64,000 bases of DNA from Planctomycetota bacterium (GCA_029260755.1 JAJDCQ010000167.1:1-64000); one strand, 5' to 3'; counted from the first letter of the stretch, positions 32,716 through 42,786 are shown. The notes: generated by a model not told the origin, from the letters alone. Numbers and translations are program-made.

Positions 32716-35415
32716 GTGTCTCTCCGTGGAAGCCAGGAGACGGTCAACCTCGTCTCCCTGCTGAGCCTCATCACCGACTCGGGCCATTCGGGGACGCTCC
32801 GGCTGCGCCTCGCCGAGCGGATGGTCAGCCTCCACTTCCACGACGGCCTCATCTATCTCCTCAACAGCGTCAACGCCCAGGGCCCCGAGAAGATCGTCGC
32901 GCCGCTCGTGCGCGAGGGGAAGCTGGGCGAGGACGACCTGATCCGCGTCCTGACCATCCAGAAGCAGATGGGGGTGACCGAGAGCCTCGGCAACCTGCTG
33001 ATCAGCCAGGGCCTCGTCTCGCGCGAGGACGTCGACGCGGTCCTCCGCGATCAGCTCGAGGAGGAGATCTGCGACCTCCTCTTCGCCGAGGACGCCGAGT
33101 ACGAGTTCGCCAAGGGGCTCCTCCCCGAGGAGATCGAGAAGGGCGATGAGCGGATCCGCACCCTCGGCTTCGAGGTCCAGTCGATCCTCGTCGAGGCGAG
33201 CCGCCGCCAGGACGAGTGGCGCCGGATCCGCAAGACGATCGAGACCGACCGGGCGATCCTCGTCATCGCGCGCCGCACCGAGGGGGAGTGGAAGCGCGAG
33301 GAGGACGGGAGCATCTCCGGCCGCCACCGCCAGCCCGGGAGCGACGAGGAGGCCCAGATCCTGGCCCGCTGGCGGGCCGCTCACGCCCGGTTCGAGGCGA
33401 ACCCGTTCGACGGGGTCACGACGGTCGAGGAGATCGTCGCGGCGAGCGGCGTGAGCGCCTTCGCGGCGATGCGCGTCATGGCCGACATGAAGAAGCAGGG
33501 CCTCGTCCGCGAGCTCCTGCCGTCGGAGATCGAGTCCTACGCGATCCGGCATCTCCAGGCCGAACGGTCGCGAGACGCCTACAAGCTGGCCGAGTGGGCG
33601 AACGAGATCGAGTCGCTCCAGGCGGTCGGCGACAGCCTCGACAAGTACCTCCTCCACGCCGACACGCTCCGCGGCCAGGGATTCCAGACCCGGACCAAGA
33701 GCGCCCGGGCGCTCCAGATGCTCTCGCGCCTCCTCGGTATCGGCGAGCCGTTCCGCTTCCTCGCGCGCGAGGGCGAGAGCCAGGTCGAGTGCTACCTCTC
33801 GCCGAAGACGCTCCGCGTCCACCTCATGGGGCCGCGCCGGACCCACAGCACCAGCCGCTACCTCCGGCGCCGGAACGCGATCAAGAAGGAGGACCTCGCC
33901 CGCGCGAAGAAGAAGGCGCAGCGCGAGCGGCGTCACCTCGACCGGGTGCTCGTCGAGGACGGGTTCATCACCCGCGACGCGTGGCTGCGCGCCGTCAAGG
34001 ACAAGGTCGTCTCGGGGCTCTTCAGCATCTTCGGGTGGAACGAGCCCTACGTGGAGATCCAGGGCGGCCGGGTCACGGCGCCGCCGCCCTCGTCGATCAA
34101 CGGGCTCGTCTGCGAGATCCCGCTCGACGACAGCCTCCGCGAGGACTTCAAGCGGGCGCTCCGCCGCTGGAAGGTGCTGATCGAGAAGATCCCGAGCCGC
34201 GACGTCCTCTGCCTCTGCCCGACCCAGCGCAAGAAGGGCGAGAAGAAGCGGGCCCACCACCTCTTCAACGGGCTGCGCACGGTCGGCGACATCATCCAGC
34301 TCGCCTACGTCGCCCCCTACGAGCTCGCCCGCTTCCTCTTCGAGTCGATGAAATCGGGGCTCATCCGCCCCCTCGAGGACCGCGAGCACTACGAGGGGCT
34401 CGAGACGGCCCTCGCCGAGAAGCACTACGACGAGGCGGTCACCTACTGCCGGAGCGCGATGGGCTGGCGCTACGCGCCCCAGCTCTACGGCCAGCGCCTC
34501 GAGGAGCTGAGGCGGCTGCTCGCCGACCGCCCGAACATGGAGAGCCGACCGGTCCTCCAGGGCGAGAGCGACACGTTCGGGATCGCCGAGGTGATCCAGC
34601 TCCTCCACCAGGGGAAGCGGAGCGGAACGCTCAAGATCCGCGGCGCCGATCGCGAGCTCGTCTTCTACCTCTACGACGGCGACATCCATCTGCTCAAGGT
34701 CGACGAGCCGGACGAGGACATCGAGGTCTGGGAGCTGACGTCGTCGACCGACAGCTCCCCCGAGCTCGGCAAGATCAAGCAGCGCGGCGCGCTCCGCGAG
34801 AGCGACCTGACCGACGACCAGGCGCTCGGGATCAAGGAGGACGTCCTCGAGTCGTTCACCTGGGAGGAGGCGCACTTCGAGTTCATCCAGAACCTGCTCC
34901 CGACCGAGCTGCGCGGCGCCGACGACAAGTCGACGACCCTCGCGCTCAACACCCCGCAGCTCCTGATGCAGGCGATGACGCGGATGTCGGAGTGGGACGA
35001 GCTCCGCGGCCTGATCCAGAGCCCGCGGGCGATCCTCAAGTTCACCGCGGGCGCGGGCGCCGAGGTCGTCGCCGCGTCCGAGATGACCGACAGCACCGCG
35101 TCCCTCTTCAACGGCCGGCGCACCCTCGAGGAGGTGGCTCGCCTCTCGGGCAAGCGCCGCTTCGTCGTCTTCCGGGACGCGGCCCGCCTCGTCCGGGACG
35201 GGCAGCTCGAGTACGTCGGCGTGGCGCCGAAGAAGATGCCGCTTCCGAGCGCGCACCGCCGCCAGTCGCTCCTCGGCGGCCGGCTGCCCCAGCGGACCCA
35301 GGCGGAGCGGAGCGCGACCCACCTCCCCTCGCTCGCGAGCGACTCCGACTTCGACCTGCCCGCCGCGAGCGACAGCACCTTCGGCGCCTCCGACAGCAGC
35401 TTCGGCGGGCGCTAG
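32716..35415 (+). CDS. DUF4388 (PATAN-like) multi-domain signalling protein
   Basis: An 899-residue soluble protein. Three units of the DUF4388/PATAN type can be made out: N-terminal (about 8-145, with SGTLRLRLAERMVSLHFHDG), a degenerate middle one (about 359-455), and a clear one at about 614-735 (KRSGTLKIRGADRELVFYLYDG). The family is thought to mediate protein interactions in two-component and kinase signalling. The C-terminus is Ser/Asp-rich and repetitive (SDSDFD..SDSTFGASDSSFGGR), a plausible phosphorylation target. GTG 32716 has GAGGGG at 32705-32710. Its TAG stop is directly followed by the ATG of the first kinase, so it heads a four-gene operon and is a good candidate substrate or adaptor of those kinases. 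Confidence 0.85.
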   Translation: MSLRGSQETVNLVSLLSLITDSGHSGTLRLRLAERMVSLHFHDGLIYLLNSVNAQGPEKIVAPLVREGKLGEDDLIRVLTIQKQMGVTESLGNLLISQGLVSREDVDAVLRDQLEEEICDLLFAEDAEYEFAKGLLPEEIEKGDERIRTLGFEVQSILVEASRRQDEWRRIRKTIETDRAILVIARRTEGEWKREEDGSISGRHRQPGSDEEAQILARWRAAHARFEANPFDGVTTVEEIVAASGVSAFAAMRVMADMKKQGLVRELLPSEIESYAIRHLQAERSRDAYKLAEWANEIESLQAVGDSLDKYLLHADTLRGQGFQTRTKSARALQMLSRLLGIGEPFRFLAREGESQVECYLSPKTLRVHLMGPRRTHSTSRYLRRRNAIKKEDLARAKKKAQRERRHLDRVLVEDGFITRDAWLRAVKDKVVSGLFSIFGWNEPYVEIQGGRVTAPPPSSINGLVCEIPLDDSLREDFKRALRRWKVLIEKIPSRDVLCLCPTQRKKGEKKRAHHLFNGLRTVGDIIQLAYVAPYELARFLFESMKSGLIRPLEDREHYEGLETALAEKHYDEAVTYCRSAMGWRYAPQLYGQRLEELRRLLADRPNMESRPVLQGESDTFGIAEVIQLLHQGKRSGTLKIRGADRELVFYLYDGDIHLLKVDEPDEDIEVWELTSSTDSSPELGKIKQRGALRESDLTDDQALGIKEDVLESFTWEEAHFEFIQNLLPTELRGADDKSTTLALNTPQLLMQAMTRMSEWDELRGLIQSPRAILKFTAGAGAEVVAASEMTDSTASLFNGRRTLEEVARLSGKRRFVVFRDAARLVRDGQLEYVGVAPKKMPLPSAHRRQSLLGGRLPQRTQAERSATHLPSLASDSDFDLPAASDSTFGASDSSFGGR

Positions 35416-37725
35416 ATGGCCTCATCGCGCGGGCCCAGAAGCCCGAGCCGCGGCGGCTCGGCGCGGGCCGGCACCCGGATCGGCCCCTACGTGGTGACCG
35501 GCACCCTCGGCCGCGGCGGCATGGGCGTGGTCCTCCGCGCGCGCCACGAGCAGCTCGGACGCGAGGTCGCCCTCAAGCTCCTCCGCGCGGCCGCATCGCC
35601 CACCGCCGTCGCGCGCCTGCAGCGCGAGGCCCGGACGATCGCCCGCCTCGACCACCCCGGGATCGTCACCGTTCACGAGGTCGGGACGACGGCCGAGGGC
35701 GCCCCGTTCGTCGCCATGGAGCTGGTCGACGGCGAGGACCTCGGCGTCCTCATCGAGGCGGGCCGCCTGCCGCTCCGGGCGCGCCTCGAGGCGATCGCCG
35801 GGGCGGCCCGGGCGCTCCACTTCGCCCACGAGCAGGGCGTGATCCACCGCGACGTCAAGCCGCAGAACATCGTCGTCTCGCCGGCGGGCCAGGCGAAGCT
35901 CCTCGACTTCGGCCTCGGAAAGATGGTCGACGGCGAGGAGTGGACGCGGCTCACCGCGACCGGCGCCGTCCTCGGGACGCCCGCCTACATGGCGCCCGAG
36001 CAGGTGCGCGCGGGGCGGACCGTCGCCGCGCGCACCGACGTCTACGCCCTCGGCGCCACCCTCTACCACGCCGTCGCCGGCGTCCCGCCCCTCGACGACG
36101 GCCTCGAGCCCGCGGCGGCCCTCTTCGCGGTCGTCAACCGCGAGGCGCCGTCGGCCTCCTCGCGGGCGTCGACCGGCACGTTCGCCGCGGGTCGCCCGCC
36201 GCGCCCCGCGGCGCTCGACGCGATCTGCGCCCGCGCCCTCGCGAAGGACCCGGCCCGGCGCCATCCCTCCGCCCTCGCCTTCGCCCGCGACCTCGAGGCG
36301 GCCCTCGCCGGGCGCCCGGTCGCCGAGCCCACGCGCCCGCGCCCTCGGCCGAGGCGCGTCGCGGCGGTGACGGCCGTGGCCGCCGTCGCGCTCGTCACCG
36401 GCGCGGTGAGCGTCTTCCTCGTCGCGCGCGGCTCGACGAGCGGCGCCGGCGCGGCCTCCGCGCGCACGATCGAGCCCTCGCTCGTCGCCGCCGTCGCCCA
36501 GCGGATGGCGGCGCCGCGCGCGGCGGGCGACATCGAGCGCTGGGTCGAGGTGTACCGGCTGATGGAGGTCGGCCCCGACATCGCCGCCCTCGAGGTCGCC
36601 CTCGCCGAGATCGACGACCCGGCCGCGAGCGCGGTGATCCTCGCCGCGGCCGAGCTGGACCGGGCGGCGCGGGTCGACCGCGCCGGGGTGCTGCGCGCGC
36701 GGGCCCGTCGCGAGGTCGTCGAGCGGGCCGCCGAGCGCGCCGCCGCGCTGCCGGCCCGCCCCGGCCCCCGGATCGAGCAGGTCGCCGACCTCGCCCTCCT
36801 CCTCGGCGAGAGCGCGTTCGACGCCGACCCCAAGCTCGCCTACGACCTCTTCGACGAGCCGCCGATGCCGGCCGGCCTCGTCCAGCAGGAGGAGTTCGAT
36901 CTCTGGAGCGCCGTCCTCCGGATCTGGCAGCGCGAGTCGCTCGACGCGTTCACCTCGACGATCTCCGCGCGCCTCCTCCTCGCCGAGCTCGTCCGCGACG
37001 ACCCGCCGCCGCCGCGGCCGTCGCACCCGCCCCTCGACGAGCTCCTCGCCGATCGAGCGGCCCTCGCGGCGCTCGTCGAGCAGCGCCTGGCGGATGTCGC
37101 CGACAGCCCCGGCCCGGCCGAGCTGGCCCGGCGGACGCGCGCGAGCGCCGAGCGCCTCCGCCGCGCCGGCGAGGAGCTCCTCGGCTCGTCGGCGCGCCTT
37201 CGCCTCCACGGCTCGAGCGTCGGCTGGGCGCTCCGAGCCGCCCCGCGGGACCGGTTCGTCGGCTGCCCCGCTGGGCTCCTCTGCCTCCCGCCCGACGCGC
37301 CGACCCGGCGGGAGGCGTTCCTCGCCGGCCGGTTCGGCCTGTCGCTGCCGGCCGCCTTCGCCCGCTTCGACGCGTTCGCGATCGAGCTCGCCGGCGACGC
37401 GCCGGGCGGCCTCGCCGTCTCCCTGTCCCGGAGCGGCGGCGCCGACGTCGCCCACGCCGTCGTCGATGGCGGCGTTCGCTTCGCCACCGGAGCGCTCGCG
37501 GTCGCGGACCTCGACGCGCTCCTCCGGCCCGCCAGCAGCCACCGCGAGGTGACCGCCCGGAGACTCGAGCTCCTCGCGTCCGGCGATGACGAGCTCGTCC
37601 TGCGGATCGATGGCGACGAGCCGCGCCGCCTCTCGGTCGGGAAGGTCCGCGACCTCGACCTCCGGATCACCCTCCGCCCGGGCGCGCGAGTCGATCACGT
37701 CCTCCTCGGGACGCGACGCCCGTGA
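35416..37725 (+). CDS. Transmembrane Ser/Thr kinase, first of a tandem triplet
   Basis: A 769-residue kinase. It has the Gly loop GRGGMGVV (32-39), K54, HRD 144-146 (IHRDVKPQN) and DFG 164-166, all catalytic residues present. One transmembrane helix is at about 315-337. The outer part is helical to about 600 and ends in a beta-sandwich-like domain (about 620-769), finishing with RIDGDEPRRLS and LDLRITLRP, which resembles the ends of the next two kinases. It begins immediately after the DUF4388 gene stop, and its own stop overlaps the next kinase start. This copy is the most diverged of the three. Ligand unknown. Confidence 0.93.
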   Translation: MASSRGPRSPSRGGSARAGTRIGPYVVTGTLGRGGMGVVLRARHEQLGREVALKLLRAAASPTAVARLQREARTIARLDHPGIVTVHEVGTTAEGAPFVAMELVDGEDLGVLIEAGRLPLRARLEAIAGAARALHFAHEQGVIHRDVKPQNIVVSPAGQAKLLDFGLGKMVDGEEWTRLTATGAVLGTPAYMAPEQVRAGRTVAARTDVYALGATLYHAVAGVPPLDDGLEPAAALFAVVNREAPSASSRASTGTFAAGRPPRPAALDAICARALAKDPARRHPSALAFARDLEAALAGRPVAEPTRPRPRPRRVAAVTAVAAVALVTGAVSVFLVARGSTSGAGAASARTIEPSLVAAVAQRMAAPRAAGDIERWVEVYRLMEVGPDIAALEVALAEIDDPAASAVILAAAELDRAARVDRAGVLRARARREVVERAAERAAALPARPGPRIEQVADLALLLGESAFDADPKLAYDLFDEPPMPAGLVQQEEFDLWSAVLRIWQRESLDAFTSTISARLLLAELVRDDPPPPRPSHPPLDELLADRAALAALVEQRLADVADSPGPAELARRTRASAERLRRAGEELLGSSARLRLHGSSVGWALRAAPRDRFVGCPAGLLCLPPDAPTRREAFLAGRFGLSLPAAFARFDAFAIELAGDAPGGLAVSLSRSGGADVAHAVVDGGVRFATGALAVADLDALLRPASSHREVTARRLELLASGDDELVLRIDGDEPRRLSVGKVRDLDLRITLRPGARVDHVLLGTRRP

Positions 37726-40265
37726 TGCCGCCCGAGCAACCCGGCGGGACGTCCCCCTCGGCTGGCGACCCGGCCCGCCCGGGGCCGCGACCCGCGCCGA
37801 CCGCACCGTCCGCCGGACCGACCGGCCGTCGCCTCGTCGGCGAGCGCCTCGGGCCCTACGCGATCACCGGCACCCTCGGCGAGGGCGGCATGGGCGTCGT
37901 GTTCGCGGCCCATCACGTCGAGCTCGATCGTCCGGCCGCCCTCAAGATCCTCCGGATCGGCGGCGGCCCCCGCGCGCAGGCGCGCCTCCGCCGCGAGGCG
38001 CAGACGATCGCGCGGCTCGAGCATCCGGGGATCGTCCGCGTCTACGACGTCGGCGAGACCCCCGACGGGCTCCCGTTCATCGCCATGGAGCTCGTCGCCG
38101 GCACCGACCTCGGCACGCTCATCGACCGCGGCGCGGTCTCGCTCGACGAACGGCTCCGCGTGATCGCCGACGCCGCCCGGGCGCTCCAATTCGCCCACGA
38201 GCACCGGGTGATCCACCGCGACGTCAAGCCGCAGAACATCCTGGTCACCGGCGACGGCCAGGTGAAGGTGCTCGACTTCGGGATCGGCAAGAACCTCGAC
38301 GGCGAGACGGTCACCCGCCTCACCGCCACCGGCGTCCTGATCGGCACCCTCGCCTACATGGCGCCCGAGCAGGTGCGGGACGACGCCACCGTCGACGTCC
38401 GGACCGACGTCTACGCCCTCGGCGCCACCCTCTACGAGGCCGTCTCGCGCCAGCCGCCCGTCGCCGACGACAACCCCGCCCGGGCCGTCTTCTCGATCCT
38501 GTCGCGCGTGCCGCCGCCTCCCTCCTCGATCGCGCCGCGCGGCACGTTCGACGCCCCGGGCGCCCCGGCCCCCGCGGCGATCGACGCGGTGTGCGCCCGC
38601 GCCCTCGCCAAGGATCCTGTCGATCGGTACGCGAGCGCCGAGCAGCTCGCCGACGAGATCGACCGGATGCGCGCCGGGCAGGCCCCGACGACCTCGCCTC
38701 CGCGTTCCCGGGCGCGGCGACGCCTGCCGCCGGCCGCCGGCGTCCTCCTCCTCGTCGCCGGTGCGTTCGCCGGCGGGATCGTCGTCGGGAGACGCACCGC
38801 CCCGGAGCCGACGCCGACGCCGACGCCGACGCCGAAGGCCGACCCGCCGGCCAGCGAGGGCCCCGGGGAGATCGACCGTCCCGCCGGCGCGACGGCGGAA
38901 GAAGTCGCCGGCTCGGATCCAGGGCCCGATGCGACTCCGCCCGCGACCGGGGACGCCGACGCGCTCGCCGCTGTCCTCCCCGCTCTCGACGCCGCCGGCT
39001 CGACGAACGACTTCGCGGCGCTCCTCGCCGCCTACCGTTCCCTCGACCTGGCCGGCGACCTCGACCGGCTCGCTCGCGCGGTCGAGGCGCTGCCGCCCGA
39101 TCGACGCGTCGTCCCCCTCGCCCCGGCGATCCTCCACGAGGCCGGCCGGGCGAACCCGGACGGGATGCGTCGCGCGCGCGCGATGCTCGACGCCGTCGTC
39201 GTCGAGCTCAGCCACGATGATCCCGCGGCCGCGACGAAGATCGCGATGGCATCGGCGCTCTGCGGCAGCGGGGGACGGCTCGTCCTCGATCTGATCGACG
39301 AGTCACTCGAAGGCAATCCCATCCTGGCCCGCGAGTGGCGCCTGAACCCCGCCCGACATCCAGTGATCGGCAACATCCCTCCCCGCGATGTCCCGAAGGT
39401 CCGAGACCTCGTCGCGGCCGCGCTCGGAGACGAGGGCCTGCGGGCGCTCCAGTCCGTCACGGAGTCACGGCAGTTCGCGGCCGCCATCATCCGCGGGCAG
39501 AAGGAGCCGGACCCGAGCCTGCCCATCGTCATCCCCGACCAGATCCTGCAGACGCCCCGCATGGTCCCGGCCATGCTCGAGCGGACCGCCGGCGTCATCG
39601 AGCGATCGAAGCTGCGGGAGCCTCTCCGGACGCGAGTCGCTCGAGCGCTCGCGCGACTCGCCGAGTTCGGCCGCTCGATCGTCACGGGGCCGATCCAGCT
39701 CGACCCCGCCGATGGGGTGACCCCCGTCGCGTTGCGGGCCGAGCCGCCCGAGGCCTGGAGCGTCACCGACGGCGGCCATCTCATGATCGAGCCACGACCC
39801 GAGTCCGAGCGGCCGTGGCACGCGGCGGAGGTGCACCTGACGCTCGGCGACTTCCTCACCCGGTTCGACTCGCTCGAGCTCGAGGTCATCGGGCCGCACG
39901 CGCCCCCGATGCTCGGGGTCGAGCTGCTCATCGACGGCGAGCGCGCCTCGGGCGTGCTGCTCATCGACCAGCGCGTTCAGGTCGTGGGCACGTCGGTCCC
40001 CGAGCTGTTCTTCCAGAGCGGGTGGACGCTGGCGCGGGCGTTCCGCGAGCAGCCGCTCGACGCCCCCCAGACCGACATCACGCGCACGTTCGCCATCGAG
40101 GTCCAGGAGGACGGTCGAAGCGTGCGGTTCCTGATCGACGGAAACGAGGTGACCACGACCGAGGCGAGCCGCGCCAGGACCGACGAGGAGCGCTGGGACC
40201 TGCGCCTCTACGTCCCGCCGATCACCGAGGTCTCCGGCGTCCGCCTCCGGCGGCGGGGCGGCTGA
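37725..40265 (+). CDS. Transmembrane Ser/Thr kinase, second of a tandem triplet
   Basis: An 846-residue kinase. It has GEGGMGVV (52-59), K74, HRD 164-166 and DFG 184-186 (KVLDFGIGK). The transmembrane helix is at about 335-355, followed by a Pro-Thr repeat linker (PTPTPTPTP), a helical region and a C-terminal beta-sandwich (about 665-845, with VALRAEPPEAW, SAWLL-like aromatics and WDLRLYVPP). It is very similar to the third kinase across its whole length, so the pair arose by gene duplication. ATG 37725 gives a TGATG overlap with the upstream stop; the GTG three bases earlier is possible. Translational coupling is expected. Confidence 0.93.
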   Translation: MPPEQPGGTSPSAGDPARPGPRPAPTAPSAGPTGRRLVGERLGPYAITGTLGEGGMGVVFAAHHVELDRPAALKILRIGGGPRAQARLRREAQTIARLEHPGIVRVYDVGETPDGLPFIAMELVAGTDLGTLIDRGAVSLDERLRVIADAARALQFAHEHRVIHRDVKPQNILVTGDGQVKVLDFGIGKNLDGETVTRLTATGVLIGTLAYMAPEQVRDDATVDVRTDVYALGATLYEAVSRQPPVADDNPARAVFSILSRVPPPPSSIAPRGTFDAPGAPAPAAIDAVCARALAKDPVDRYASAEQLADEIDRMRAGQAPTTSPPRSRARRRLPPAAGVLLLVAGAFAGGIVVGRRTAPEPTPTPTPTPKADPPASEGPGEIDRPAGATAEEVAGSDPGPDATPPATGDADALAAVLPALDAAGSTNDFAALLAAYRSLDLAGDLDRLARAVEALPPDRRVVPLAPAILHEAGRANPDGMRRARAMLDAVVVELSHDDPAAATKIAMASALCGSGGRLVLDLIDESLEGNPILAREWRLNPARHPVIGNIPPRDVPKVRDLVAAALGDEGLRALQSVTESRQFAAAIIRGQKEPDPSLPIVIPDQILQTPRMVPAMLERTAGVIERSKLREPLRTRVARALARLAEFGRSIVTGPIQLDPADGVTPVALRAEPPEAWSVTDGGHLMIEPRPESERPWHAAEVHLTLGDFLTRFDSLELEVIGPHAPPMLGVELLIDGERASGVLLIDQRVQVVGTSVPELFFQSGWTLARAFREQPLDAPQTDITRTFAIEVQEDGRSVRFLIDGNEVTTTEASRARTDEERWDLRLYVPPITEVSGVRLRRRGG
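38808..38835 (+). repeat. Hexanucleotide repeat (CCGACG) inside the second kinase gene
   Basis: Four perfect CCGACG units and a partial fifth encode the Pro-Thr linker beyond the membrane helix. In-frame slippage could change linker length without breaking the gene. Confidence 0.7.
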
Positions 40266-42766
40266 TGGAGGCGCGCCCGAGCCCCGAGCGACCCGGCTGG
40301 ACGGCGCCGACGGGGGCGCCGCCGAGCCCGCCATCGTCCGGCCGCCTCGCGGGCGCCCGCCTCGGGCCCTACGTGATCACGGGCTCCCTCGGCGAGGGCG
40401 GCATGGGCGTCGTCTACGCCGCCCACCACACCGAGCTCGACCGCCCCGCCGCCCTCAAGATCCTCCGCCGCGGCGGCACGCCCCACGCGCGCGCGCGCCT
40501 CCGCCGCGAGGCGCAGACGATCGCGCGCCTCGACCACCCCGGCATCGTTCGCGTCTACGACGTCGGCGAGACGCCCGACGGGCTGCCCTACATCGCGATG
40601 GAGCTCGTCGCCGGCACCGACCTCGGCACGATCCTCGACCGCGGCGCGATCTCGCTCGACGACCGACTCCGCGCCGTCGCCGAGGCCGCCCGGGCGCTCC
40701 ACTTCGCCCACGAGCGCCAGGTGATCCACCGCGACGTGAAGCCGGCGAACCTGCTCCTCACCGCGGACGGGCTCGTGAAGGTGCTCGACTTCGGCATCGG
40801 GAAGCAGCTCGACGGCGACACGGTGACGCGCCTCACCGCGACCGGCGTCCTCCTCGGAACGATCGCCTACATGGCGCCCGAGCAGGTCCGCGACGACGCG
40901 ACGGCCGACGCGCGGACCGACGTGTACGCCCTCGGAGCGACCCTCTACGAGGCCGTCTCGAGACGCCCGCCGATCGACGACGACAACCCCGCACGGGCCG
41001 TCTACGCGATCCTCTCCCAGACCCCGCCACCCCCGTCGACCGTCGCGCCGGCCGGGACGTTCGACGCGCCTGACGCGCCGAGCGCCTCCGCGGTCGACGC
41101 GGTCTGCGCCCGCGCCCTCGCCAAGGACCCTGACGACCGATACGAGTCCGCCGAGGCGCTCGCGGACGAGATCGACCGCATCCGGGCCGGGAAGCCGCCG
41201 CGCACGACCACGATCCTTCGCCCGCGCCGGCGCCGGCGTCCGGTCGGTGCGCTCCTCGGCGCGCTCCTCATCGCGGCGGCGTCGTTCGGAGGCGGAACGG
41301 TGTTCGGACGACTGACGGCTCCCGCGGGCGAGGTGGCCGTCGACCCGGGCGACGGCCGAGACGGCGCGGTCGGGCCGACTCCGTCGCCCCCGCCCCCGCC
41401 TCCGCTCGCTCCCGATCCCGCCGCGAACGCGACGACCACCGCGGATCAGCAGGAGGCGGCCGATGCCGCCCAGCTCGCCGCGCTCCTTCCGGACCTCGAG
41501 GCAGCCGCCGCGCAGAGCAACTTCCTCGAGCTGCTCGCCGTCTACCGCCGGCTCGACGCCGCGGGCGACTTCGACCGGCTCGAGCGCGTGCTCGAGACGA
41601 TCGACACGCGGCGGCGGATCATCCTGATCCTCACCGCGGTCCTCCACGCCTCGGGCTCGGTCGACGAGGCGGGCCTCGAGCGCGCGAAGGAGATCCTCGA
41701 CCGGAACATCGTGATCGCGACCGCCGAGGCGAACGCCCCGAAAGGCCTCCCCGCGGCCGCCCAGGCCTATCACGCCGCCGGGCGCGTCGTCCTGGGCATC
41801 ATCTCCGAGGTGCTCGAGGGCGACCCCGTGCGGGGCCGCGAGTGGCTGACCGATCCGGCGCGTCATCCGAACATCATGGTCGGCATTCCGACCGGCGGCG
41901 AGAGCATCGCCCGCTCCCTCGTCTTCGCCTCGCTCGGCGCCCACGGCGCCGGGGCCCTCCTCATCGTCGTCGAGGCGCGCCTCGTCGCGGCCCTCGCCAT
42001 CCGCGGCTCGGACGCGCCCGTCTCCCGGATGCCGGTCGCCGACCCGGATCGCTACCTCACCGATCCGCGGGCCCTCGTCGACCTCGTCGCCGACTACGAG
42101 AGTCGGATCGACCGGGCGAAGGTCTCGCCACCCCTCCTCGCCCGCATCGACGCGAGCCTGGCGCGGCTCGCGGAGCGGGCGAATCGGATCGCCGGCGGAA
42201 CGGTCCTCCTCGACGGGGACGGGATCACCCGCGTCGCCCTGCGCGCGGAGCCGCCGTCCGCCTGGGACGTGACCGACGAGGGCCACCTCACCGTCTCGCT
42301 GCGCCCCGAGGTCAACGCCCCCTGGAGCGCGGCCGAGGTGCATCTGGACATCGGGCGGTTCCCCGAGCGCTTCACCGCGATCGAGATCGAGGCCGTGGGG
42401 GCCGACGCGAGCCCGATGCTCGCGTTCGAGATGATCTGGAGCGGAGATCGATCCTCGAGCGTCATCATCCTCGATGACGACGTGCGCAACAGCCCGGCGT
42501 CGATCCCGAAGGGCTTCTTCGACGGGGCCTGGTCGCTGGCGAGCCGGCTTCGAAGCGGCGCGGTTCCCGCCGCCGTCGGCGGGCGCCGGACCTACGCGCT
42601 CCGGATCAGCGGCGACCGGCGCCGCGTCTCGTTCCTCGTCGACGGCGAGACGAAGTTCGCGCCCGAGCTCGCCCTCGGCCCCGGCGAGGTCGACGGCTGG
42701 GACCTCCGCATCTACGTTCCACCGCCGACGGCCGTCGCGACGATCCGCCTCCAGCGGCGAGACTGA
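40265..42766 (+). CDS. Transmembrane Ser/Thr kinase, third of a tandem triplet
   Basis: An 833-residue kinase. It has GEGGMGVV (43-50), K65, HRD 155-157 (IHRDVKPAN) and DFG 175-177. The transmembrane helix is at about 327-347, then a Pro-rich linker, a helical middle (about 400-640) and a C-terminal beta-sandwich (about 655-830) ending WDLRIYVPPPTAV. It is a close paralogue of the second kinase. A TGATG overlap joins it to the upstream gene, closing the four-gene operon. The outer domains differ more than the kinase domains, consistent with related but different ligands. The next gene, for an ABC protein, is 56 bases away with its own possible promoter. Confidence 0.93.
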   Translation: MEARPSPERPGWTAPTGAPPSPPSSGRLAGARLGPYVITGSLGEGGMGVVYAAHHTELDRPAALKILRRGGTPHARARLRREAQTIARLDHPGIVRVYDVGETPDGLPYIAMELVAGTDLGTILDRGAISLDDRLRAVAEAARALHFAHERQVIHRDVKPANLLLTADGLVKVLDFGIGKQLDGDTVTRLTATGVLLGTIAYMAPEQVRDDATADARTDVYALGATLYEAVSRRPPIDDDNPARAVYAILSQTPPPPSTVAPAGTFDAPDAPSASAVDAVCARALAKDPDDRYESAEALADEIDRIRAGKPPRTTTILRPRRRRRPVGALLGALLIAAASFGGGTVFGRLTAPAGEVAVDPGDGRDGAVGPTPSPPPPPPLAPDPAANATTTADQQEAADAAQLAALLPDLEAAAAQSNFLELLAVYRRLDAAGDFDRLERVLETIDTRRRIILILTAVLHASGSVDEAGLERAKEILDRNIVIATAEANAPKGLPAAAQAYHAAGRVVLGIISEVLEGDPVRGREWLTDPARHPNIMVGIPTGGESIARSLVFASLGAHGAGALLIVVEARLVAALAIRGSDAPVSRMPVADPDRYLTDPRALVDLVADYESRIDRAKVSPPLLARIDASLARLAERANRIAGGTVLLDGDGITRVALRAEPPSAWDVTDEGHLTVSLRPEVNAPWSAAEVHLDIGRFPERFTAIEIEAVGADASPMLAFEMIWSGDRSSSVIILDDDVRNSPASIPKGFFDGAWSLASRLRSGAVPAAVGGRRTYALRISGDRRRVSFLVDGETKFAPELALGPGEVDGWDLRIYVPPPTAVATIRLQRRD

Positions 42767-42786
42767 CCCGACGCGCCGCGCCGCCC

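Noticed and set aside
32383-35322. 979-codon minus-strand open frame
   Set aside because: Antisense to the DUF4388 gene; Leu/Glu/Arg/Val-rich with no domains or ribosome site.
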